Origin: Pseudonocardia petroleophila
GTDB taxonomy: Bacteria > Actinomycetota > Actinomycetes > Mycobacteriales > Pseudonocardiaceae
Assembly: GCF_014235185.1 (NCBI RefSeq)
Contig: NZ_CP060131.1
Span: 2,611,501 to 2,675,500 of the forward strand
Direction: 5' to 3'
DNA: 64,000 nt
This document shows, piece by piece, positions 56,258 to 64,000 of this stretch. Below the pieces are notes generated by a model. That model was given only the letters and a program-made list of their open reading frames with translations, was not told the origin of the DNA and searched no databases. How positions within the stretch are numbered: the stretch's first letter is position 1; each line of letters begins with the position of its first letter. Position numbers and translations under genes: made by a program.

Positions 56258-56509
56258 TCAGGCCGTGCGAGCGCGGGTGCGCGCGTTGCGACGCTTCAGC
56301 GCCCGACGCTCGTCCTCGCTCATGCCGCCCCAGACGCCTGCGTCCTGGCCGCTCTCGAGCGCCCACGTGAGGCACTCGGTGACCACGGGGCAGCGCCGGC
56401 ATACGGTCTTGGCCTCGGCGATCTGCAGCAGCGCAGGACCGCTGGTCCCCACAGGGAAGAACAGCTCGGGGTCCTCGTCGCGGCAGATTGCGCGGTGGCG
56501 CCAGTCCAT
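56258..56509 (-). CDS. whiB1: WhiB1-type iron-sulfur regulator
   Basis: 83 residues. The cluster ligands are Cys9, Cys37, Cys40 and Cys46, the same numbering as M. tuberculosis WhiB1. 'GVWGGMSEDERRALKRRNAR' is the sigma/DNA contact region. WhiB1 is essential, nitric-oxide sensitive and binds the principal sigma factor. A ribosome site (GAGGAGC) precedes the ATG. A CRP-like site lies 70-85 bases upstream. Confidence 0.96.
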   Translation of the reverse strand: MDWRHRAICRDEDPELFFPVGTSGPALLQIAEAKTVCRRCPVVTECLTWALESGQDAGVWGGMSEDERRALKRRNARTRARTA

Positions 56510-56577
56510 GATTGCTCTGCTCCTCGTACTTGCGCGATCGGGGTCGCGCCGATCGTCCGTCACGGTGTTTCCGCGCT

Positions 56578-56593
56578 TGTGAATCATTTCACG
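56578..56593. promoter_or_regulatory. CRP-like binding site upstream of whiB1
   Basis: TGTGA-N6-TCACG matches the CRP/Rv3676 consensus TGTGA-N6-TCACA with one change. In M. tuberculosis whiB1 is a known Rv3676 target. The site overlaps a possible minus-strand -10. Confidence 0.6.
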
Positions 56594-56725
56594 AGCACGT
56601 ACGTCTTTCAAGGGTCAAGGCCCAGTCCGGTGAGGACTCTCACCCACTCATCGTAACGACGCCAGACACGATCGGTTACTGCTTCGCATCCTGCGTGACG
56701 ACGAGCGACGGAACCTTCGGCCCGC

Positions 56726-56757
56726 CCGTCGGAGAACAGTTACCCGTTCTCCGACGG
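56726..56757. repeat. Perfect 12-bp-arm inverted repeat
   Basis: CCGTCGGAGAAC (56726-56737) and GTTCTCCGACGG (56746-56757) flank an AGTTACCC loop. It lies in the middle of the intergenic region and is not close to any gene end, so its role is unclear. Confidence 0.65.
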
Positions 56758-57019
56758 ACCATGCGTGGAGCCCGTCACCATCGTGGCCGACGTCCCTCGC
56801 TTGTCCGGCCCCTACAGTGCGCCCTCGTTTGCCCAGGTGCGAGCCCTTATCGGCTCGACGGTCCGCCGCGGTCGGTGAATGGACCCTGACGGTCACCGAA
56901 TCGGGTGACGCGGACCGCTCGACGCGACGAAGAGCCTCTTTCGCACGACGACTCGTCGCTCAGCGGGTACGGACGGGAACAGCACGTCACCGACGTCCGG
57001 CCCGCCTATCCTCGGGCCC

Positions 57020-57433
57020 GTGAGTACCGAACAGCCCGCCGGTCCGCCCCCGCAGGTGCGCTGGGCCGGCGTGTCGGTGGCCGTGCAGGGGGTGGCGGGC
57101 CTCGTGTTCGCCGTCCTGCTCGTCGCGCGCTCCGGCTCGGCCGACCTGCCGGTGGGCTTCGTGCTGGGCGAGGCGGCCTACTTCGCGGTGATCGGCTCGG
57201 CGCTGGTCGCCGTCGGGGTCGGGCTGGTGCGGGGCCGTCGCTGGGCCCGCACGCCGGCCATCGTCGCCCAGCTCCTGCTGCTGCCCGTCGTCTACTCGCT
57301 GATCGGCCCGTCCCGCCAGCTCGCACTCGGGCTCGCCACGGGGGCGCTGGTGTTCGTCACGTTCATGCTGCTGATCAGCGAGCGGTCGCGGGAGTGGTCG
57401 ATGGGGCTGGACCTGCCGGACGCCCCGCGCTGA
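57020..57433 (+). CDS. Small integral membrane protein, Rv3217c type
   Basis: 137 residues with four hydrophobic helices (about 15-36, 45-68, 75-97 and 100-118) and a short cytoplasmic tail. Its position beside whiB1 matches the mycobacterial membrane gene Rv3217c. No known domain. TATCCT is 7 nt before the GTG, predicting leaderless transcription. Confidence 0.78.
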   Translation: MSTEQPAGPPPQVRWAGVSVAVQGVAGLVFAVLLVARSGSADLPVGFVLGEAAYFAVIGSALVAVGVGLVRGRRWARTPAIVAQLLLLPVVYSLIGPSRQLALGLATGALVFVTFMLLISERSREWSMGLDLPDAPR

Positions 57434-57439
57434 CGCGCG

Positions 57440-57907
57440 TCAGGACCCCAGCGCGGTGAGGGCGTCGCCGTCGAGGCGGAAGGTGGTCCAGCCGTCCATC
57501 GACACCGCGCCCAGTGAGCGGTAGAAGGCGATCGACGGGGCGTTCCAGTCCAGCACCGACCACTCCAGCCGGGCGTAGCCGCGCTCGGTGCACACGGCGG
57601 CGAGCGCGGCGAGCAGCGACCGGCCCAGGCCGGAGCCGCGGTGCGCGGGCCGCACGTAGAGGTCCTCGAGGTAGACGCCGTGCACGCCGCGCCAGGTGGA
57701 GAAGTTGAGGAACCACAGCGCGCAGCCGACCACCTCCCCGTCGACGAGGGCGACGTGGCCGAACAGGGCGGGCTCCGGGCCGAACAGGGCGGCGGTGAGC
57801 TGCTCGACGGTGAGCAGGCAGGAGTCGGGCTCGCGCTCGTAGTCGGCGAGCTCGTGCACCAGCCCGACCACCGCTGCCGCGTCGGACGGCGCGATCCGGC
57901 GGATCAC
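57440..57907 (-). CDS. GNAT-family N-acetyltransferase
   Basis: 155 residues. 'LEDLYVRPAHRGSGLGRSLL' is the acetyl-CoA motif (RGSGLG), with 'WNAPSIAFYRSLGAV' as the C-terminal motif. It resembles the spermidine/diamine acetyltransferase-like group; the actual substrate is unknown. It overlaps the phosphatase gene by 4 bases. Confidence 0.87.
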   Translation of the reverse strand: MIRRIAPSDAAAVVGLVHELADYEREPDSCLLTVEQLTAALFGPEPALFGHVALVDGEVVGCALWFLNFSTWRGVHGVYLEDLYVRPAHRGSGLGRSLLAALAAVCTERGYARLEWSVLDWNAPSIAFYRSLGAVSMDGWTTFRLDGDALTALGS

Positions 57908-58494
57908 GGGACGGCCCGCAGGTTGACGTGGACCAGGCTCGGCTCGCCGCGCTCGTCGCCGAGGACCGACCACGCGGCCGCGTCCATCGTGAACCGGACG
58001 CCCTCGGTGGCCGGCAGGCCGATCCAGCGGGCGAGCAGCACCCGGGAGAAGTGCCCGTGCCCGACGAGCACGACGTCCCCGTCCGCGCGGGCGGCCCGGG
58101 CGTCGGCGAGGACCGCGTCGGCGCGGGCCTGCACCTGCGCGGCGTCCTCGCCGTTCGGGCACGGGTGGCTCCACACCGTCCAGCCGGGCGTCGTCTCGCG
58201 GATCTGCGGGGTGGTGAGGCCCTCGCAGTCGCCGTAGTCCCACTCGGCGAGCCGCTCGTCGACGCGGTCGACGGTGAGCCCGGCCAGCTCGGCGGTGACC
58301 AGCGCGCGGCTGCGGGGGCTGCTGAGGACCAGGGCGGGCGCGGCGCCGCCGCGCAGCCGCACGCCCAGGTTGCCCGCCGCCCCGGCCAGGTGGCGCCCGT
58401 GGTCGGTGAGCGGGATGTCGGTGCGGCCGGTGTGCCTGCCCGACACCGACCACTCGGTCTCGCCGTGCCGCAGGAGGTGCACCCGACCGCTCAT
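57904..58494 (-). CDS. Histidine phosphatase (phosphoglycerate-mutase-like)
   Basis: 196 residues. 'LLRHGETEWSVSGRHTGRTD' carries the catalytic RHG, and 'VLVGHGHFSRVLLARWIG' the second His. Mycobacterial counterparts (Gpm2/Rv3214) act as acid phosphatases rather than as mutases. TACGTT is 7 nt before the ATG. It is co-transcribed with the GNAT. Confidence 0.88.
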   Translation of the reverse strand: MSGRVHLLRHGETEWSVSGRHTGRTDIPLTDHGRHLAGAAGNLGVRLRGGAAPALVLSSPRSRALVTAELAGLTVDRVDERLAEWDYGDCEGLTTPQIRETTPGWTVWSHPCPNGEDAAQVQARADAVLADARAARADGDVVLVGHGHFSRVLLARWIGLPATEGVRFTMDAAAWSVLGDERGEPSLVHVNLRAVP

Positions 58495-58716
58495 GGGTCC
58501 CAACGTAGTGGAGGGGGTGACGCAGACGACGCGCCCGGACCGCGTCCCACGGGTTAGGATCCCCGACGTACCCGACAGCCGAACCCCGTCGGTCCGCGCC
58601 GCTCCATCCCGGCGGCGCGTGATCCGCGGGAGGCCGTCCGGCACCGCGACAGGGCAGTCACCCGCCCTCCGGTGCACGGCGATCGAACGCCCCGCAACCG
58701 GAAGCAGCGCACCTCC
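58495..58716 (+). promoter_or_regulatory. Divergent leader of the malic enzyme gene
   Basis: TAGGAT at 58555-58560 is a candidate -10 that would give a leader of about 150 nt. CGCGCCGC and GCGGCGCG (58595-58619) form an 8-bp stem in it. No riboswitch class was recognised. Confidence 0.4.
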
Positions 58717-59901
58717 ATGAGTTCCCCCGTGTCCACGTCCGTCCCCGCCCCCACCCGTGAGGACGTCCTCGCCGCCCACCTGGGCGGCAAGCTCTCCACC
58801 GGCCTGACGACGCCGCTGGCCGACGCCCGCGACCTGGCCATCGCCTACACGCCGGGGGTCGCCGACGTCAGCCGCGCGATCGCCGCCGACCCCGCGCTCG
58901 TCGCCCGCTACACCTGGACGAGCCGCCTGGTGGCGGTCGTCAGCGACGGCACCGCCGTGCTGGGGCTGGGCGACATCGGGCCGCGGGCGTCGCTGCCGGT
59001 GATGGAGGGCAAGTCGGCGCTGTTCAAGGCGTTCGGCGGGCTCGACTCCATCCCGCTCGTGCTCGACACCACCGACGTCGACGAGATCGTGGAGACCCTG
59101 GTCCGCCTGCGCCCGAGCTTCGGGGCGGTCAACCTGGAGGACGTCTCCGCGCCCCGCTGCTTCGAGCTGGAGCGCCGGCTGATCGAGGCGCTGGACTGCC
59201 CCGTCATGCACGACGACCAGCACGGCACCGCGATCGTGCTGCTCGCTGCGCTGCGCGGGGCGTGCACGGTGCGGTCCCGCGACCTGCGCGAGCTGCGGAT
59301 CGTCATCTCCGGGGCCGGGGCGGCGGGGGTCGCGTGCGCGCGGATCCTGCTCGCCGCCGGCGCGTCCGACGTCACGGTGCTCGACTCGCGCGGCATCGTG
59401 GCGCCGGGCCGGGCCGGTGTGACCGGGGAGAAGGCCGCGCTCGCCGAGGTGACGAACCCCCGACGCCTGTCCGGGGCCACCGCCGAGGCGCTGCGGGGGG
59501 CCGACGTGTTCGTGGGCCTGTCCAGCGCGACGCTGCCGGAGGAGCTGCTCGGCCTCATGGCCCCGGAGCCGTTCGTGTTCGCGCTGTCCAACCCCGACCC
59601 CGAGGTGCACCCCGACGTCGCGGCCCGCTACGCCTCCATCGTGGCCACCGGGCGCAGCGACTTCCCGAACCAGATCAACAACGTGCTCGCGTTCCCCGGG
59701 GTGTTCCGCGGGGCGCTCGACGCGGGGGCGCGGCGGATCACCGAGGCGATGAAGCTGGCCGCCGCGGACGCCATCGCGGCGGTCGCGCTCGACGACCTGG
59801 CGCCCGACCGGATCGTGCCGAGCCCCTTCGACCCGCGTGTCGCGCCCGCCGTGTCGCAGGCCGTCGCGGCGGCGTCCGGGGCGGGGAACGGGCCGAGCTG
59901 A
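58717..59901 (+). CDS. NAD(P)-dependent malic enzyme
   Basis: 394 residues, small bacterial type without the phosphotransacetylase domain. 'YTPGVADVSRAIAADP' is the malic N-signature, 'DDQHGTA' the metal loop, and 'ISGAGAAGVACARILLAAG' the dinucleotide fold. It decarboxylates malate to pyruvate. An N-terminal extension from an upstream start would not add conserved sequence, so the ATG is used. Confidence 0.93.
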   Translation: MSSPVSTSVPAPTREDVLAAHLGGKLSTGLTTPLADARDLAIAYTPGVADVSRAIAADPALVARYTWTSRLVAVVSDGTAVLGLGDIGPRASLPVMEGKSALFKAFGGLDSIPLVLDTTDVDEIVETLVRLRPSFGAVNLEDVSAPRCFELERRLIEALDCPVMHDDQHGTAIVLLAALRGACTVRSRDLRELRIVISGAGAAGVACARILLAAGASDVTVLDSRGIVAPGRAGVTGEKAALAEVTNPRRLSGATAEALRGADVFVGLSSATLPEELLGLMAPEPFVFALSNPDPEVHPDVAARYASIVATGRSDFPNQINNVLAFPGVFRGALDAGARRITEAMKLAAADAIAAVALDDLAPDRIVPSPFDPRVAPAVSQAVAAASGAGNGPS

Positions 59902-60093
59902 CTCGGAGTGACCTCCAGTTGGGCCCCCGGCCTGCGAGTTCGTGATCGGACTCCGGCGAATGTCACTCAGCGTGCTGACCTGGGCGTTCACTCACTCGGG
60001 GCGGTGTAGGCCGTTCGGGAAACTGCCCCGGATCGGGTGGGCCGTTGCGTCGTTGTGACGAGTGACCAACATTGCGTGACGGTGGGAGTGCCC

Positions 60094-62988
60094 GTGGACG
60101 AGCTCGGAGACCGGCGGAACACCGGCCGGTCGACGCCCGGACCGGGTGAGCCGACCGTCACGGACGGGGGCTCCGGCGACGCCGTCGCGCGGGCCGAGCT
60201 GCGCCGCGCCCGGCAGGCCGTCCTCGGGGGCGGGACGCCGGTCGACCGGGCGCTGTTCGCCCGCGCGGTCGGCCGGGCCGTCGCCGAGACGCCGGCCCCC
60301 GAGCCGGCGCTGGCCACCCCGGAGTCCGGCGTGCGCATCGCCGCGCACCGCCTCGTCGAGCCCGAGGCGCCGGTGGGGCGGCGCGCCGCCGAGGCGATCT
60401 CGGCGCTGGGGGAGGGCGGCCAGCGGATGTCCGACCTGCACGACCTGGACCCCGACGAGCGCACCGACCCCGAGGGGTCCCCGGCGCTGCCGGCCCTGCG
60501 CACGGCGGTCTTCGGGGCCGGCCGGGGCGCATCGGACCTCGGCGGCCCGCTGCCCGGCGGCGGGGTCGTCGGGGGCCCGGAGATCGTCTCGCTGCCCGCG
60601 GCGCCCGCACTGGTCTGCGACCGCGACGACCGGATCGTGCGCGTCAACCCGCCGCTGCTCGCCCTGGCGGGACGGGCCGGCGGGACCGGCGCGACCAGCG
60701 CGGCCGACGCCGAGGCCGGCCTGTTCGGGATGCGGCTGCCGCAGCTCGTCACCGGACCCGACACCGACGCGCGGCTGGTCCGCCCGGACGGGGAGCGGGT
60801 GCGGGTGCGGGTCGTGCGCTGGGAGCTGCCCGGCCGGGAGCTGCGGGCCGTCGTGCTCGTCGAGCTGCCCGACGGCAGCGACGGCGAGCAGGAGCGCATC
60901 GACCGCCGCTGGGTCGCCGAGCTGGAGCGGCTCGCGGGCGTCGGCACCTGGAGCTACGAGCTGGGCACCCGCACCCTGCGCCGCAGCGAGTCGCTGCTGG
61001 AGCTCTACCGGTCGGCCGGGGTCGAGCCGGAGGGCCCCGACGGCGCGGTGGAGGGCGAGCAGGTCGCCCTGCTGTGCGGCGCGATCCGCGAGCACGGCCT
61101 CGGCGGGACCACCGCCGACCACCACGCCGAGCTGCGCCTGCCCGGTGAGCGGCTGCTGAGCTGCCGCGCCGAGATCGAGACCGCCGCCGACGGCACGCCG
61201 GTGCGCCTGGTCGGCGTGGTGCGCGACCTGTCCGAGCAGCGCCGGGCCCAGGACCGGGTGCGGCACGCCGGGCGGCGCTTCGCCGACCTCATGGAGATGG
61301 TGCCGTCGGGGGTCGCGATGATCGACCCGAACGGCGTGGTCACCGACGCCAACGCGAACATGTGCGCGCTGCTGGACCGGCCGCTGGACGCGCTGCGCGG
61401 CACCTCGGCCGCCGACCTCACCGCGGAGGGCCCGTTCGACCTGCTCGGCCCCGACCGCGCCGCGCTGCCGGCCTGGCTGCACCCCGTCGCCCCCGGCGCG
61501 CGCCACGGCTACCGCGTCGACGCGGCCCCGCTGCTGCGCGCGGACGGCACGACCGTCTGGTGCGAGGTCAGCGCCACGGTGACCAGCGCCGACGACGGCA
61601 GCTGGTTCTGGCTGGTCGCCTGCACCGACATCGGCGAGCGCCGCCGGGCCGCGGAGCTGCTGCGCAGCGCGGGCACCGTCGACGAGCTGACCCGCCTGCC
61701 CAACCGGGCCGCCTGCCTGGCGATGGTCGACGCGCTGCTGGCCGGGTCCGGGCGCGACCGGGTCGCGGTGGTCTGCGGCGACCTCGACGACTTCGCCCGC
61801 GTCAACTCCTCGCTGGGCCACGAGGTCGGCGACGACCTGCTGGTCTCCCTGGCCGGACGGCTGCAGCGCGAGCTGCCCGTCGGCTGCACGGCCGCGCGCC
61901 TGTCGGGTGACGAGTTCGTCGTCATCTGCGCCGACCACGCCGAGGTGGGCGGGCCCGACCAGCTCGCGCGCCTCGTCGCCGACCTGCTGCGCACCACGCT
62001 CACGGTGCACGGCCAGCCGGTGCAGATGACCGCGTCGGTGGGGCTGGCCACGCCGGTCCCGCTCGGCGACGTCCGGGCGGCGGACCTCCTGCGGTTCGCC
62101 GAGGTCGCGATGCAGGACGCCAAGCGGCGGCAGTGCCGCGGAGGGATCGGCATGGCCACCGACGGCGTCGTCAGCTCCGCCACCCAGGCACTCGCCCTGG
62201 AGGCGGAGCTGCGTGCGGCGATCACCGGCACCGGGCTGGTGCTCGAGTACCAGCCCGTTGTCGGTCCGGACGGCACGATCATCTCGGCCGAGGCGCTCGT
62301 GCGCTGGCACCACCCCGAGCGCGGGATGATCCCGCCCGGGGACTTCCTGCCGGTCGCCCAGCGCAGCGGCCTGCTGCGCGAGTTGGACCTGTGGGTGCTG
62401 CGCACCGCCTGCGCCGAGGCCGCGACCTGGCCCGAGCACCGCGGGCGCCGCCCGTCGGTCGCGGTCAACCTGGCCGGCCTGCTGCCCGGCGACGTCGACT
62501 TCCTCACCGTCGTCGACGCGATCGTGGGCGAGTCCGGCCTGGACTGGGACCACCTGGTGCTGGAGCTGGTGGAGACCAGCCTGGTGGCGCTGCCGCCGCA
62601 CGCGCTCGCCGCGATGGCCGAGCTCGTCGACCGGGGCGTGCGGTTCGCCGTCGACGACTTCGGCACCGGCTACTCCTCGCTGGCCCGCCTCAAGGACCTC
62701 CCGGCGCAGACGGTGAAGGTCGACCGCGCGTTCGTCACCGGGGTGGACGACGACCCCGCGGCGTTCGCGGTGGCGCGCGCCGTGGTCGACATGGCCCGGG
62801 CGATGGGCCGCACGACGGTGGCCGAGGGCGTCGAGACCGCGGAGCAGTTCCACGTGCTGCGCGGCATCGGCGTCGACGCCTACCAGGGGTGGCTGTTCTC
62901 CCGGCCGCTGCGGACCGACCGCCTGCGCGAGGTCTTCGCGGGTGGTCGGCTGGCGACGCCGGCGGCCGCGGCGGCGCTCGCCGGCTGA
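60094..62988 (+). CDS. PAS-GGDEF-EAL c-di-GMP turnover protein
   Basis: About 964 residues. Two or three PAS-like domains fill 170-530. The GGDEF domain has SGDEF ('RLSGDEFVVI'), a variant still found in active cyclases. The EAL domain is intact: EAL, 'LELVETS', 'DDFGTGYSSL', 'KVDRAFV', 'AEGVET'. It likely makes or degrades c-di-GMP; the N-terminus is Pro/Gly-rich and disordered. GTG 60094 has GGTGGGAG just before it; upstream in-frame GTGs (60037, 60058, 60076) are possible. No membrane segment is seen. Confidence 0.9.
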   Translation: MDELGDRRNTGRSTPGPGEPTVTDGGSGDAVARAELRRARQAVLGGGTPVDRALFARAVGRAVAETPAPEPALATPESGVRIAAHRLVEPEAPVGRRAAEAISALGEGGQRMSDLHDLDPDERTDPEGSPALPALRTAVFGAGRGASDLGGPLPGGGVVGGPEIVSLPAAPALVCDRDDRIVRVNPPLLALAGRAGGTGATSAADAEAGLFGMRLPQLVTGPDTDARLVRPDGERVRVRVVRWELPGRELRAVVLVELPDGSDGEQERIDRRWVAELERLAGVGTWSYELGTRTLRRSESLLELYRSAGVEPEGPDGAVEGEQVALLCGAIREHGLGGTTADHHAELRLPGERLLSCRAEIETAADGTPVRLVGVVRDLSEQRRAQDRVRHAGRRFADLMEMVPSGVAMIDPNGVVTDANANMCALLDRPLDALRGTSAADLTAEGPFDLLGPDRAALPAWLHPVAPGARHGYRVDAAPLLRADGTTVWCEVSATVTSADDGSWFWLVACTDIGERRRAAELLRSAGTVDELTRLPNRAACLAMVDALLAGSGRDRVAVVCGDLDDFARVNSSLGHEVGDDLLVSLAGRLQRELPVGCTAARLSGDEFVVICADHAEVGGPDQLARLVADLLRTTLTVHGQPVQMTASVGLATPVPLGDVRAADLLRFAEVAMQDAKRRQCRGGIGMATDGVVSSATQALALEAELRAAITGTGLVLEYQPVVGPDGTIISAEALVRWHHPERGMIPPGDFLPVAQRSGLLRELDLWVLRTACAEAATWPEHRGRRPSVAVNLAGLLPGDVDFLTVVDAIVGESGLDWDHLVLELVETSLVALPPHALAAMAELVDRGVRFAVDDFGTGYSSLARLKDLPAQTVKVDRAFVTGVDDDPAAFAVARAVVDMARAMGRTTVAEGVETAEQFHVLRGIGVDAYQGWLFSRPLRTDRLREVFAGGRLATPAAAAALAG

Positions 62989-63091
62989 GTCTCCGTCAGG
63001 TCACAACGGTCGCGGCCCTCCACTGATCGGGTTAGCCTCTGGCGGTTGCGGCGACCGGCAAGGGGTCGTCCAAGAAGAGGGGGTCCCTCGG

Positions 63092-64000
63092 ATGATCGAG
63101 TTCCGGGGCGTGACCAAGCGGTTTCCCGACGGCACGGTGGCGGTGGACGCCCTCGACCTCACGGTCTCCGACGGCGGCATCACCGTGTTCGTGGGGCCGT
63201 CCGGATGCGGCAAGACCACGTCGCTGCGGATGATCAATCGCATGGTCGAGCCGACAGGTGGCACGATCGAGATCGACGGCGCCGACATCATGGCCGGCGA
63301 CGCCGCGGAGCTGCGGCGGGGGATCGGCTACGTCATCCAGCAGGCCGGGCTGTTCCCGCACCGCACCATCCTCGACAACATCGCCACGGTGCCGATGCTG
63401 CTGGGCTGGAGCAAGGCGAAGGCCCGGACCAGGGCCGGTGAGCTGATGGAGATCGTCGGGCTCGCCCCGGAGATGGCCAAGCGCTACCCCAACCAGCTCT
63501 CCGGCGGGCAGCAGCAGCGCGTCGGCGTGGCCCGCGCGCTCGCGGCCGACCCGCCGATCCTGCTGATGGACGAGCCGTTCAGCGCCGTCGACCCGGTCGT
63601 CCGGGAGAACCTGCAGGACGAGCTGCTGCGCCTGCAGAGCGAGCTGGGCAAGACCATCGTGTTCGTCACCCACGACATCGACGAGGCCGTGAAGCTCGGC
63701 GACAAGGTCGCGGTGTTCCGCACCGGCGGCATCCTCGCCCAGTACGACGAGCCGGGGCACCTCCTCGCGCGCCCCGCCGACGACTTCGTCGACGGGTTCG
63801 TGGGGCGCGACCGCGGCTACCGCGGCCTGGGCTTCCTGCCCGCCGAGGGGCTCCCGGTCGGCGAGCTGCAGACGGTCCCGGCCGGCGCGACCCCCGACCA
63901 GGTCCGCGACGCCGCCCGCGACGGCTGGACCCTCGTCGTCGACGAGGCGCGGCGCCCGCTGGGCTGGGTGCAGGTCAACGGGTCCGCCTCCACCGACGAG
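63092..64000 (+). CDS. Osmoprotectant ABC transporter ATPase (OpuCA/ProV-like), 3' end cut
   Basis: 303 codons are visible. Walker A is 'GPSGCGKTTS', the Q-loop 'IQQAGLFPH', the signature 'LSGGQQQRVGVARAL', Walker B 'ILLMDEPFSAVDP', and the switch His 'FVTHDIDEAV'. The tail after about residue 240 looks like the start of CBS-type regulatory domains that sense ionic strength. It would energise glycine betaine/choline uptake with permease genes beyond the window. Confidence 0.93.
   Translation, partial: MIEFRGVTKRFPDGTVAVDALDLTVSDGGITVFVGPSGCGKTTSLRMINRMVEPTGGTIEIDGADIMAGDAAELRRGIGYVIQQAGLFPHRTILDNIATVPMLLGWSKAKARTRAGELMEIVGLAPEMAKRYPNQLSGGQQQRVGVARALAADPPILLMDEPFSAVDPVVRENLQDELLRLQSELGKTIVFVTHDIDEAVKLGDKVAVFRTGGILAQYDEPGHLLARPADDFVDGFVGRDRGYRGLGFLPAEGLPVGELQTVPAGATPDQVRDAARDGWTLVVDEARRPLGWVQVNGSASTDE

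Larger units (their letters stand above)
56510..57019. other. 510-bp divergent intergenic region, no gene seen
   Basis: This is the longest non-coding stretch, lower in GC than its flanks. No open frame has a plausible protein or ribosome site. It holds the CRP-like site, a 12-bp perfect hairpin, a GTCACC/GGTGAC dyad (56892-56909) and the -10 TATCCT for the right-hand gene. Confidence 0.6.

Noticed and set aside
56510..57019. Protein-coding gene in the large intergenic region
   Set aside because: Candidate frames lack ribosome sites and recognisable composition, and end in low-complexity Arg/Ser.
58495..58716. Riboswitch in the malic enzyme leader
   Set aside because: One hairpin is seen, but no conserved core of a known class.
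59902..60093. GAGTGAC/GTCACTC repeats before the GGDEF-EAL gene as an operator
   Set aside because: The arms are 7 bp and about 50 bases apart with no nearby promoter signal, so I consider them chance.
59992..62853. Frame of over 950 codons antisense to the GGDEF-EAL gene
   Set aside because: Same composition artefact; the sense strand has clear catalytic motifs.

Overview
The window is very GC-rich, densely packed actinobacterial chromosome. The gene set fits the order Pseudonocardiales, probably Pseudonocardia or a close relative. It includes F420 biosynthesis (fbiA, fbiB), WhiB1 and WhiB2, MtrA-MtrB-LpqB, a SigH/SigR-type sigma factor with its zinc anti-sigma factor, PdtaS and actinobacterial long HPF. 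There is no tRNA, rRNA, CRISPR array, transposase or phage gene. From memory of the M. tuberculosis map, most of the window follows, in inverted order, the block from about wbbL (Rv3265c) to Rv3214, so this is conserved core chromosome.

Layout. 0-5.8 kb: glycosyltransferase remnants, an NDP-mannose-type pyrophosphorylase, a DNA glycosylase and a NarL-type two-component pair. 5.8-8.7 kb: fbiA, fbiB and a NUDIX gene. 8.7-15 kb: a membrane protease, whiB2 and the mannose-activation genes (manB, an SIS protein, manA) with two small zinc proteins. 15-17.6 kb: a cation diffusion facilitator and an APC permease. 17.6-27.2 kb is the least conserved part: ArsR/SRPBCC, GNAT, a P-loop kinase, a GH16-like protein, a FadR-type regulator next to an amidohydrolase and a PaaD-like protein, a TSUP permease, an acyl-CoA ligase and an orphan glutamate mutase L. 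27.2-36 kb: riboswitch-controlled sahH, NUDIX, a fluoroacetate-dehalogenase-like hydrolase, tmk and mtrA-mtrB-lpqB. 36-44 kb: comF-like, hpf and secA, then small regulators, a MT0933-type antitoxin and an LldD-type flavoenzyme. 44-53 kb: an rRNA methyltransferase, WS/DGAT, a rearranged photolyase-like protein, a lipoprotein, aroA-rsgA, an SRAP protein and ybaK. 53-58.5 kb: the sigma/anti-sigma pair, the tiny ribosomal protein bL37, pdtaS, whiB1, a GNAT and a phosphatase. 58.7 kb to the end: malic enzyme, a PAS-GGDEF-EAL protein and the start of an osmoprotectant ABC transporter.

Regulation is unusually readable. About twenty genes have a TANNNT hexamer 6-8 nt before the start codon, which predicts leaderless mRNAs. 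In two places divergent leaderless genes share overlapping -10 hexamers. The sahH leader folds as an S-adenosylhomocysteine riboswitch. Paired dyads lie before the amidohydrolase gene, nested dyads before whiB2, a CRP-like site before whiB1 and a SigR-type promoter before the sigma factor gene. Convergent gene ends are marked by long GC-rich hairpins without U-tracts.

The most unusual protein is the 46.8-48.1 kb photolyase-like gene, whose FAD and alpha/beta domains appear in reversed order.
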